Shown: positions 20,259-33,628 of the stretch, piece by piece | Layout: every line of letters starts with the position of its first letter | Numbering within the stretch: position 1 is the stretch's first letter | DNA from: Isochrysis galbana | Lineage: Eukaryota > Haptophyta > Isochrysidales > Isochrysidaceae | Assembly: GCA_018136815.1 (NCBI GenBank) | Contig: CM030931.1 | Coordinates: 2,905,801 to 2,969,800 of the forward strand | Reading direction: 5' to 3' | DNA: 64,000 nucleotides | Notes under the pieces: model-generated | What the model was told of the DNA's origin: nothing | Database searches by the model: none | What the model saw: only the letters and a program-made list of their open reading frames with translations | Translations under genes and position numbers: made by a program

Positions 20259-23200
20259 TCATTTGTCCATGAGAAGCGAGCGACGCCTTGATTGGGTTTG
20301 CTGGAGAACACCCCATATGTACTTGAAATTCTGCCGGCGCTCTGCCCAAGCATGCACTTCGCCATTGCCGCATGGATCGATACCGCCCTGACCCTCAAAG
20401 GGGGCGTCATGACAGCCACGGTTCACGATCCCGCTCGCCATATCAACAAGGCTATAGTCCGTCGGATCCGCGCCGTTGTCAACCCATGCTTTGAGGGTGT
20501 CCAAGTACTTGGCACCGCGAACGTCGTAAGGCTGAACATCGTTCAACCAGTAGAAGAGCCCGGCGAACCATCGTAGCGACGGGTACTCCGGGCTACAAAT
20601 TGCGTCTGGTGTCTTGCAGAAGTCAACATCCGGGAACAGAGATGTCTTACCACGCTTCGCCGCCTTCATACCAGCAAAATAGTTCAGCTTTCCAAAGTTG
20701 CATACCCCAGTCGTCTGTATAGCGCCTCGCCCCCACCAACAACATCCCTCGACATCCGTGCGAGCCTCACCCCCCACGATAAGGTCGGGAAGTGCACCGT
20801 TCTCGCAGCCTCCGTTGCAGCTCTTCCATGAACCTGCCTTCTGATTGGCTTTGTCCATGCAGCATTCACCATCCATAAAGCACGTATCTCCAGTCCCCTT
20901 GTCGATCGAGGCCTTGACGTAATCAATGTAAGTAGGCTTCTCCGTCAGAATCTCGGGCGGCACCTTGTCCGTGGACATGGTTGGTCCATACGCAATCTCG
21001 CCTCTCGCCATGGTGTCGAATGGTGGCGAGAAGCGAGTTGCTTGATCCCAATTGGTACCGGTGACGGGGCACCAGCCGCTGACATCCCATCGAGGAGCCT
21101 TCGGAAGGACGGAGCGTGGGGCGCAGAACAAAGGCGGTGGGGCGCCATACCATTGCGCGCTTGTGCTCGCAATTACTATCATGTCTGGATCAACCGGGCA
21201 CTCCAAGTCTTCTGGGGGGATGACCTCTCCGGTTTCGGGATCAATGATCTCGGTACACTTGTAGTCTTGATAGCTTTGTCCGAGTTGACCGCATGCAGCA
21301 GTTGCAGGATAAATCTCACCGCCAGTGCCGCCACGTGCTTCCACCATGTCTAGGGCAGTTTGCGTGCTCCAGTTGTTCTCATCGCATGCGTCATACTGGA
21401 TGGATTCTTGCATCGTTTGTGCAAGGAATGCAGCCAAGTTCGCAAGTCCATATACATGCGCACTGCCTCCCGAGGATGGGCCTGAGTAGAACGTACGCCC
21501 AGCAACGCCAACGTAGGACATCTTCTCCACCGCATCAATCATGTCTGCCCAAAAGTATTGCTCGCTGTTCTCCCAACAAGTTGACATGGGAGATTCGATG
21601 GTGCATGAAGCAGGAGCTGTTGTTTGCAGCTTCAAGAAGTTGTGTGTGATTGCTTTCAGCACAGCGACCATGGCTTCGGGAGTCTGAAGATTGCCTGACC
21701 CTTCGTGTGGTGAAAGCGGCGACGATGGCGAATGGCTAAGCGGCGGCGAGGGCGCTGTTGACGGCGGTAGCAAGGTGGATGATGGCGAGGGCGAGGGTGA
21801 TGGCGGCGGCGAAGTGATCACTGGGGGCGAGGGCGATGACGACGAGGGTAGGGATGGTGGACTAGGAGGCGGAGTCGACAATGGAATTGCTTCGTTAAAC
21901 GCTTTGTTTGCTGCAGCAAGCAGGACGCCGTTCCTATCGTCGGATGCTTCCCACCACATTATTCCCGCAAGGCCAAGCGACTTGGCGTACGTAGCCTTGA
22001 TCGCGATGCTCTCCGGATCATCGTACGAGATGAAGCCTTCGTTTGGCTTCACTAGATATGGCACCTTGCTGACGTCGTTCCAGGACCGCGACCAGCCATT
22101 CATGTTGATGTAGCTTGCCTCCAAATCCCAGAACGAGAACATGCCCGGCTCCCAGGTACCTTGCAGCGCAGTGGCGGATGTACCGTACTCAAATGTCGCG
22201 TCCCCGCCCCAAGCACGTCCATACGCGGGGAGTCCAAGAACCAACTTGGAAGGTGGAACGTCTTGAAGCCACTGCTTGACGCCCCAGTCGATGTGGAAAA
22301 AGGGTGAACCCCCAGCCGCCTCGTAGGCTGGATCCGGGAAGAGTGGCGCGTTATGAGCGATGAGGTTGGCCCACGCTCCGTTGTAGTCATAGGTCATCAG
22401 GTTGACCGCGTCCAATATCTCGCCGAGCTCACGCCGTGGTGCAACCCCTGTAATGGTCGGCCCCATGCCCATTGCAATGGTGAGCTCCTTGTGGGCATTC
22501 GGAAAAGCGTTGTCCAAAGCCGTTCGCATCTCGCGCAGAAGCACGAGATAGTTCTGCCAGTCTGATGGGTCCACCTGATTGGTCGACTCGCCGCAGCATA
22601 TAGGATACTCCCAGTCGATATCGATGCCGTCGAACTCTGTACTCCGCAAGAGGTCCACGGACGACTGAATGAGGGTGGCACGGGAGGCAGCCGTCTTCGC
22701 ACACCCAGAAAAGAAGGTGCTCTTTGTCCACCCACCAAGTGAGAAAGCGAGCTTTAGGTGTGGATGGCGCTCACGTAGAATACGGAAAGCGCCGATGCCT
22801 CCGCGCTGGTTTTCGGGAGTTTCCCATGACATGCCAAGATCGGGGTATACGATCTGGTAATCTGACCACTCGTCGAGAGAGTGCACCTGACAATCGGACT
22901 TTACGTCAAAAAATGCGTAATGGACATGGGTGATCGAATCAAACTTCATGTCGGCTGGAAAGAAGTTGCGACCGTAAATGGCCCAATTCGCATAGTATTG
23001 CACTACTCGCGGTGCTGACGGGCTCGAGACAGGTGTTGGTAGCGGGGGAGTAGCCGTAGGTGACGGCCGGGGCTCATTCATCGTTGGTGGTGAGGGTGAT
23101 GGGGACGTGGCCCGAGGCGGTGGAGAAGAGAATAGGCCACTCGGTGGCGGAGACGATCCGCCTGCGCCGATGTCCCCGCCGCATTCAGGCGTTGCTCCAC

Positions 23201-25652
23201 AGAGAACACCGGGAGACGCAGGGCACCACGCATCTGCATAGCAATACGTCCCATCTGGGCAGCCGTTGTCGGGCGGATGCACCTTCCAGCAAGGGGTACA
23301 TACATCTACGTTCGAGCCACACCAGCCAATGTACGGGGGTTGAAAGTTGGGGGGTGGGGAACTGCTTGGTGGCGAGCCGACAAGCGGTGCAGGTGACGGA
23401 CTCGTCGACGTCGGTGGCGAAGGCTTGGGGTAGTTTGCGAGAACGGGCGGTGGCGACAGACTTTGTGGCGATGCGAGAGGCTGCGGCGACGGGCTCGGCA
23501 CGGTAGCTAGAGGTGGCAGAGATGAGGACGGCGAGGTTGCCAGAGGCGGCGGTGACGGGCTCGGCGAGGACATGAGCATAGGGGGTGATTGGGCTGGTGG
23601 TGGCGTTGTCCCCATGCATTCAGGGGTTGTACCACAAAAGACGCCGGGATGGCCCGGGCAGTAGGCGGATGCGTAGCAATAAGCACTCTCGGGACAGCCG
23701 TTTCCGGGCGGGTGTACCGCCCAGCATGGTGTACACGCATCGACGCCCGTGCCTTGACACCATCCGATGTATGGAGGGTGGTTGGCCAGTGGCGGTGGCG
23801 ATGCACCACCAAGCGGCGACGACGAGGGCGGAGGAGGTGACTCGATCGAGGAAGTTGGCGATGGCTCAGGCGACGGCGGAGGTGATGAGGCGGTGGAAAT
23901 ATCACAAGTGAACTTCTCCGGAGCGAGTTTGCAAGCAGGTCCGCCTGTCGCTCCACAATCTGTGCAGTGAGCACAGAGCCGAACACTGTACGAAGTCGAA
24001 TCCGTCGAGACAACCGCATAGTGAGATTCGCAAACGGAAGGATCCTGGCGACGAGCTGCATCACTGTTGCACCACTCCGCAGGCTCGAGAGCTCGGACAT
24101 CTGTTTTGCCCGCGAGAACGCTAAGACAATCAAGTGGAGGCGGCGATGGCGACTTGGGCGATAGAACAGAAGGGCTGGGTGAAACGAGCGAGGGTGATGG
24201 CGATGGCGATGGTGATGGCGACGATGCCATTGGTGGCGGTGGGCTTGGTGTCTGAGTGAAAAGGCAATTTTCGGATGGCGTTCCGCCGCCACACGAGCTG
24301 CAATCGCACGAGCACTCGGAGAGCAGCACACCGGCCGGAAAATTTGGATCTGGCATCGAGCAAGAGGCTGACGCATCGCATGCTCCGCACCATGCCGCAC
24401 AAGCATCTGTGAAGGATTGGCATTCCTCGATTTCCTCAGTGCACACGAAGCCGGACTGCGGTCCGCACGCACTGGGAGCGCTGCCACCGCACTCGGGCGT
24501 CTCGCCGCACTGGATGGGGTAGTTGCAGTAGCTCGATCCCCAGCAGGCTCGTCCATCCGGGCAGTCTGCGCTCGTCGCACAAGGGATGCAGTCGCCTCCC
24601 GTGTAAGGATTGCTGCACCAGTATGGCTTGTCGCTTTCTCCCGATCCCGACCCCGATGCGCCGTCCGAGCCAGCCGACGAGTCTGTAGAAGCCGTTGGGC
24701 CTGGAATGGAGCACCCGACGTCGCCCACGTATCCAGTTGGCTTGATCTCCACGTCGGCGCAGTTCCAGAAGACCTCCGGGTAGGCATCATTTGAGTTGGC
24801 CGTGATGTAGGTCCACTGGAGCACGCACCGCTCGCACTCAATGCCCTCGGGCACCTTCAGCACGATCACGAAGTCTGCGCGGCTAGATGCTCGTTCCATG
24901 ACGTAGCGGTCGGTGTTAGCGTCTGGTGGACTGCACGCGCCACCGCTATTGCAGCATGAGCCGTGCGGCCATGCAGTGTTCGGGGAAGACGCCGTAGGGT
25001 CTGGATGACCAGCACTAGTTGAGCACTTGAAAGCACCGCCAACAGCGTTGTAGTTGATTATCTGGTCGTAGTCGGGCGTCGAGGGGTCGATCTCGAGGAT
25101 GTGCTCGTTGAGAAGCTCTTGTGTGATTGCGATGGACTTGTCGGTTCCACCATCCACTGGTACAGCAAGGCGAAACTCAAACCACCCAGCATGGTACGCT
25201 GTGATGAGGACGCTTACCTCCATCAGCCCACCGCTCACGAAGGTTCCACGAGGCTACGAAGGCAAGGTGCAGCAGTCGTTGTTAGCAGAGATCATCCCGA
25301 TCGTGCAGGACCAATCCGACGCAGAGCACGAGGAGGGCAGCCTACGCACATTGGTTGGTCCATAAGAGCCTCCGGCCATGAAGTGGTTCTCAAGCGATCC
25401 GCCGCACAAGTCATGAGAATTTGGAGCGGCGTGTGCTGGGTTGCGTCCGCCCCCATTAAGGCTCTGTGCGTTTCCGTAGCCTGCCGCATAGTTACTCCCC
25501 GCGGCACCCATCCAGGTCGTCCACTCATTCCCTGGGATGGGTGCGCCCCGGTTCTGTCGTGGTGAGGGGCAGGTGAGCAGCCCGTGTGCGGCCGTGCCCT
25601 CGAGGAGGAGGAGCTGGAGGAGCGAGGCGAGGGCGCATCGGAGGTGACGCAT
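20259..25652 (-). CDS. Secreted LPMO (AA15-like)-GH18-GH19-like chitinolytic fusion, about 1765 aa, two exons
   Basis: Exon 1 is 25652-25350 and exon 2 is 25253-20259. The 96-bp intron (GTGCGT donor, CTAAC branch site, TAG acceptor) joins in phase 0. A signal peptide (MRHLRCALASLLQLLLLEGT) ends before H23, the N-terminal copper-brace His of LPMOs. The second brace His is about residue 122 (ITAYHAGWFEF), and CVLQWTYITANSND and VFWNCADVEI (to about 275) match AA15-type LPMOs. Cys-rich modules follow; two begin PYIGWC and resemble small chitin-binding domains, separated by Pro/Ser linkers. GH18 spans about 849-1223 with D976-x-x-D979-x-D981-x-E983 (FDGIDIDWEYP). A GH19-like domain spans about 1290-1765, with E1384 in AQTMQESIQYD and GCCWWGRGAIQTTG near 1608. 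Expected roles are oxidative, then hydrolytic chitin cleavage outside the cell. A GA/TC tract lies about 95 bp upstream of the start. Confidence 0.88.
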
Positions 25653-25740
25653 GAGTCAGGAGTGGACGCGAGAGACCGGCGGGCGGCACGGTGGTGTGCG
25701 GTGGAGGGCTGCAGAGGGGGAGGGAGAGAGGGGGCTCAGA

Positions 25741-28418
<2,678 letters not shown>

Positions 28419-31400
28419 CTAGTCATCATCAGGTTCGATGGGTGGCACAATCGCCGCGGATGCAACGCTATCCTCAGGATCCAAGCGTTGCAGTTGAACT
28501 CCAGTGGCTGCGCGCCCCTGTTCAGGAATAGCAGCGATACTCTGACGAACAGCGGTGCCCTTTTGCGTTATAAAGAGCACTTGGTCATCCGTGCGCGCCT
28601 GGGTCAGCGCGACTAGTTCGTCAGAGTCATTCTTGAATTTGATGGCTATCATGCCTCGTCCACCACGCCCCTTAGGTGGGAATGCGTCCACACACACTCG
28701 CTTGCCGTAGCCTCCTCGCGTGACCGCCAAGAGCATCTCACCCCCGTCCTCTACCAAAGCTTCTGCCGCACCGCCAACCTGGTCCGAACCTCTTACAAGT
28801 GCCTGTGCCTCAGGGTCCTTCTCACCCGGTCGTCGCACAATGTCCATATCGGCAATCGCGTCACCTGGCCTCAACGCGATGGACTTGACGCCACGTGAAG
28901 CACGGCCCGACGCCCGCAGCTGCTTGGCATCTGTTTGGAAGCGAAGCGCTTGACCAAGACGTGAACAGAGCAGGACCGAGTCGTGCTCCGTGCACACGCC
29001 CGCGTGAGTCAGCTTGTCGTCCTGGCTCAAAGAAACCGCGATGAGACCGCGCGCAGTAATACGTTCGAAGGCGGCGAGTGGCGTCTTCTTGATCAGGCCG
29101 TTCCTAGTGAGAAGCACGAGGAAGGTGTCGTCCGAGAAATCAGAAACCGGAAGCAACTTGGCGATGGTCTCATCCGGATCAATTGGAAGCAGCTGCTGAA
29201 GGAGTACACCACGCGCCGTGCGAGAGGCCACCGGCACGCGAAACGCCTCAAGCGCATACGCAATCCCACGCTGCAAGGCGTTGCAAGAAGGAGATGGATG
29301 GAAGGTCACACGGTCAGGCTACTTGGTGTGGGCTGCAGTAGCATCGTTTCTATTCGTCATGTTCATAGAGCTCTGACTATGTATTGTGAGGGTTGTCTGC
29401 AGATGTGCGCGTTGCAAGAAGAGCACAGGTGGGCGTGGCGTATCACCTGAGAGATACAGAGTATGGTGTCGTGCGTGTCGCAGGCAAAGATTCGAGCAAC
29501 CGCATCCCCATCTCCAAGGTTGGCCATGCCAGCTTTGCCGCGTGTGCCCCGCCTTTGAGCCTCAAACTCATTGATGGGCATCCGCTTGACGAAGCCGCGA
29601 GCGGACTGTGGGGAGATGGGGTGGGGAGGAGGAGGGGGGCGGGACAGAATTATGGGGTCGTCAGTGGGTGAGACAGGAAGTCCACACAGTTTGGACTGAC
29701 CCATCGGGCATCACTGGATATACAACACTTGGCTAGCGAGCTCTAACCGTCGAGCACGAAAAGCACGGCCACCACGTGTTACTGCGCACCTGGACGATCA
29801 CACAGGCCTCTTTTGGTGTGAGATCCATGTCGGAGAGCTCCTCGTACTCCACTTCGATAGATGAGCGTCGAGGTGTCGCATGCGCCGTCTTGAGTTGGGT
29901 CAGCTCCTCTGAAATGTAGGCCTCCACATTGGCGCGCTCACTCAAGAGCGCGGAGAGGCGTACAACGTCGGCCTCTAGCTCCGCCTCCTCCGCCTCGAGC
30001 TTGTCTTGCTCAAGCGCCGTCAGACGGCGCAGCTGCATCGAGAGGATGGCCTCCGCTTGGTCAGCTGATAGCCCAAATTTGGCAGACTGAAGTAACTCTT
30101 TGGCATCGGTGGACGATTGCGCGCCACGAATGGTTACAATGACGTCGTCTAGATTCATGCACGCCAGCAACATCCCTCGCACGATGTGCAGACGAGTCTG
30201 GAGCAGAGGATAGAGGTAACCGATCAGTGCCCAAACATTTGTCTCGTGAATGATAAGCTCGGATCGCGGCAAGATGGATCTATGCGGTTCTCGGGGTGGA
30301 CAATGGTGCGAGGCGCGGTGCGATCACTTCCACGTACAAACGGACATGCTGGTAGTGCCAGGGTCGTGCGAGAAGCACACCTCAGCCTTGCGCAACAAGA
30401 ACTGGGTACGGCGACGAACGCACTCAACCCGAAAATCTAGGAAGGAGCTGAGAGCGCCGCGTAACGTGAGGCGCTCGGGCATTTGCCCGAGGCCACTGAC
30501 GGCCATCCAGTTAGCCGCAAAGTTCTTTTGGAGCGCCGTCTTCTTGTATAGCTGATTGAGCACAACTAGAGGATCGGCGTCACGACGAATCTGCGACGAG
30601 TGCGTTGAGGTGGCCGGTCATTAAGGGAAAGATGGTGCGCTTTTGGCAGTAGCCATTCGTTGGATCGCGGCGCAAGGTTCGACGCTGCACGTCGATGTCG
30701 TTCCGACACGGTGAGCAGCCTGGCATTTGGGGTAGTCTAGATAGAGTTGCGCACCTCGAAAACTACCCGCACTCCTTTGAGCGATGATTCATCCCGGATA
30801 TCGGAGATGCCTACGAGCTGTTTTGCGTTCACCATCGAGGCAATTTTCTCCAGCAGCGCGTTCTTGGCAGTGCCGTATGGGAGCTCAGTGACCACGATGC
30901 CTTGACGTGAAGAACGACCGCGGGAGGCGGGGAGTGCCTCTATCGACGTCTTTGCACGGGTGACCACTGAGCCTTGCCCTGTTTCATACATGGACTTCGC
31001 ACCGGAATTGCCCATGATAATGCCGCCCGTGGGGAAATCAGGCCCCGGCAAGAGCTGCAATAGACGCTCATCGGAAACATTGGGGTCCGCAATGAGAGCT
31101 TGCATGGCATCGATCAGTTCGCCCAAATTGTGCGGGGGTATATTCGTTGCCATACCCACTGCAATGCCCGACGCGCCATTGAGGAGCAGCATGGGTACTC
31201 GCGCGGGCAGCACTACGGGCTCCACCTCGGACGCGTCAAAATTGTCCGTGAAATCTACGGTTTCATATCCGATATCCGACAACAGCGCGTCGCGAGCAAG
31301 AGGGGCCAGCCGGCACTCGGTGTACCGCATTGCAGCTGGTGGGTCCGGGTCGATGGAGCCAAAGTTTCCGTGCCCGTCAATGAGCGGGGCGCTCAATGAG

Positions 31401-31837
31401 AAGTCTTGTGCCATCCTCACGAGCGCGTCGTAGACAGACTGGTCGCCGTGGGGATGGTACTTTCCAAGCACCTCGCCCACGACCTTCGCGCACTTGCGAT
31501 GCTGACCTTCCGGCGACAGGTTGAGTTCATGCATCGCATAGAGGATCCGGCGGTGGACTGGCTTGAGACCGTCGCGCAGGTCGGGCAGCGCCCGCGCCAT
31601 GATGACAGACATGGCGTACGCCATGTACGAGTCGGCCATCTCCTTGTGGAGCACGGCCGGAATCACGTTGCTCTCGTCGTCCTCAGCGAGTGTGAGCGTG
31701 GAGCCTGGCGGTGGAGGCACGCCCTCGGCGCCCTCGGCCGCACGATAGTTGCAGAGCGCTCCTCGGTCTTTGTGCTGCCGTGGTGTGAGCGGCACGTGGG
31801 GTACGAGCGATAGGACGAGCAGAGTGAGCGGCATCAT
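28419..31837 (-). CDS. gyrA: DNA gyrase subunit A, nuclear copy with organelle-type leader, about 903 aa, five exons
   Basis: Exons (coding order) 31837-30755, 30590-30381, 30197-29790, 29605-29447 and 29270-28419 are all phase 0; donors are GTGCGC, GTGTGC, GTGCGC and GTGATA. Residues about 60-570 are the breakage-reunion domain: [54 protein letters not shown], and the catalytic Tyr172 in [10 protein letters not shown], followed by tower and coiled-coil segments. Residues about 575-900 are the beta-pinwheel domain with the GyrA box (QRRGTRG), which distinguishes gyrase from topoisomerase IV. The N-terminus ([20 protein letters not shown]) is a hydrophobic signal followed by a basic stretch, which suits bipartite import into a complex plastid. 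An upstream in-frame ATG would extend the leader. The GyrB partner is not in the window. Length matches bacterial GyrA. Confidence 0.93.
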
Positions 31838-31974
31838 GCTCGTCGACCCAAGCGCAAGCGGATGCGAACCGTCGAGCCGCCGATGGAGATGGGCGATGGA
31901 GTGGCGCGAGGGAGGCGAGCGAGGGCTCCGATGGGTGGACGACCACGCGGGAGCCGATGCGCCCGAGAGGGAAG

Positions 31975-32036
31975 GGAGAGAGAGAGAGAATGGGAGAAGG
32001 GGGAGGAGAGGAGGGAGAGAGGAGGGAGAGAGCAAC
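31975..32036. repeat. GA-rich tract upstream of gyrA
   Basis: Repeated GAGA and GGGAGA units about 140-200 bp upstream of the gyrA ATG. Similar purine or pyrimidine tracts precede several other starts in the window. Confidence 0.6.
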
Positions 32037-32254
32037 GCTCTACTCTTACTTTAGAAATGCCTATTCTAGTGCGCGACGCACGGTGTAGGAGTAAAGTACT
32101 ACTACACTGTACGCGTCGGCTCAGGTGTCGTTCCGTCAATAGTGGGACATCAGTCGAATTGAGCGATCAAATGTCCACAGTTGTATTGTAGTTGTTTAAC
32201 ATTAGATCTTGTTAAAATTATAAGAGAGAGACGCCGTCAAAGCTTCTTCGCTAA

Positions 32255-32510
32255 TCACATCGGTGCACGCCGTGCATGGGCACGGCGCGATGTGCATCGG
32301 TCCCCCCGCGGATACGCCGTGCGTGCGCATGTCAACCCGTTCCATATGTGTAGCCCCTGCGGCCCACAACTACGTAAACTGGCCATATACGAGATGTTTC
32401 GTTACGCAGCGCCTGTGATGACTTGCAATCACATGTGCACGCCGTGCGTGGGCACGGCGCGATGTGCACCGGCGCCCCCCCCGCGGGGGCGCCGTGCGTG
32501 CGCCTAGCAA
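32255..32510. repeat. GC-palindrome units of family A
   Basis: Two units contain GTGCACGCCGTGC...GGCACGGCGCGATGTGCA, each able to form a long GC hairpin. The first unit and its flanks recur almost unchanged at 34440-34590. Confidence 0.8.
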
Positions 32511-32743
32511 CTTCCAGGAAGGTGCACGCCGTGCGTTCACTCTTTTCGCGGGGGAACTCGGGGCGTGGAGGACGGGCGGAACCCCCCGTGGGACCGGTTG
32601 ATTATTACCGTATATGACGAGAACATTAACGTAAACGGCTGGTCTGGTCTTCGGATATCTCTCTCTCTCTCTCCCGCTCCCCGGAGGGGTTCCCCCCTCT
32701 CATCGGCCTACCAGAGTGAGAAGGCTCCTACTGGCTGTCTCCC

Positions 32744-32866
32744 TCCTCCTTCCTGCTCTTCCTCCTGCCCTGCCCTTCCTGCCCTTCCTCCTGCCCTGCC
32801 CTTCCTGCCCTTCCTCCTGCCCTTCCTCCTGCCCTTCCTCCTGCCCTTCCTCCTGCCCCTTCCTCA
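32744..32866. repeat. CCTGCCCTTCCT minisatellite
   Basis: Ten or so irregular units of CTTCCTCCTGCC and CTTCCTGCC directly upstream of the 209-aa frame. Confidence 0.85.
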
Positions 32867-32910
32867 CCTACTACCCAACGTTTCCTCTTCTTCTTTGCTC
32901 GTCCATCGAA

Positions 32911-33540
32911 ATGCTCATGCAGACACCGGTCACCACAAGCGCTGCATCGCCAGGCGCTCACTCCAACCAGTTTCAACTCGAAGAGCGCTCCCAGACTTCC
33001 ACCAAGCGCAAATGCACCCAGGAGGGAACCGACTCCAGTGTCGAGCCCGCGGTCAAGCGAACTCTCACGCCGTACACCCAGAGTGCACACATCGTCGCTC
33101 TCGACGTTCTGATCAAGAGCGCCATCCTACTCGACGACCCTGACCATGACATGGAACTGGTGTTCGAGGCCAAAAAGCAGGAATTGCTCCAACGTTTCCC
33201 CATGGCTCACCCCAGGGTACAGCGGTTCCTCTCGCTCATCCAGAAAGCACCCCCCCACTCTTGTCCAATCTTCAACCAACTTCAATTCATCGTCGCAGCA
33301 GTCGAATGCCAGCCAGATGTGCGCTTCCACTCAAGTAGCCTCCCGCTGCTCATGGAAGCTATTCTGATGGTCATGCTTTCAAATATACTCGGCAACTGCC
33401 CCCCATCGTCTCGCTTGCGCCCCATGTGGCATTGGACTGGGCAATCTTCGAAAGTGAACATTTTGAGCGTCGGCCTTCTTGAACAGGAGAGCATTGCAAG
33501 CCTCTTCCGACAGCTGGGCGTAGACCTCGTCGAAGGGTGA
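32911..33540 (+). CDS. Unrecognised 209-aa protein inside family A element
   Basis: The frame starts MLMQTPVTTSAASPGAHSNQ and has ordinary protein composition: a polar N-terminal third with KRKCTQEGTDSSVEPAVKRT, then helical segments (HIVALDVLIKSAILLDDPDH, ELVFEAKKQELLQRFPMAHP) and a hydrophobic LPLLMEAILMVMLSNILGNC. No domain is recognised. A basic KR...KR pair could act as a nuclear signal. Lying between inverted termini, it may be a captured host gene or the element's own protein. The frame is open further upstream through the minisatellite, which argues for starting at the ATG at 32911. Confidence 0.4.
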   Translation: MLMQTPVTTSAASPGAHSNQFQLEERSQTSTKRKCTQEGTDSSVEPAVKRTLTPYTQSAHIVALDVLIKSAILLDDPDHDMELVFEAKKQELLQRFPMAHPRVQRFLSLIQKAPPHSCPIFNQLQFIVAAVECQPDVRFHSSSLPLLMEAILMVMLSNILGNCPPSSRLRPMWHWTGQSSKVNILSVGLLEQESIASLFRQLGVDLVEG

Positions 33541-33628
33541 GGGACTGAAGTGCGCGGCGCGCGCAAAGGTAACATAGAGACGTAACTCGATCAAATGTCC
33601 ACAGTTGTATTGTAGTTGTTTAACATTA

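Noticed and set aside
23507-24841. 444-aa minus-strand frame
   Set aside because: It is an Arg/His-rich alternate frame of the chitinase linkers and Cys-rich modules.
25254-25256. In-frame TAG between the LPMO N-terminus and the rest of the chitinase
   Set aside because: It is explained as the AG of a 96-bp intron with a GTGCGT donor and a CTAAC branch site; the exons join in phase 0 and LPMO similarity continues across.
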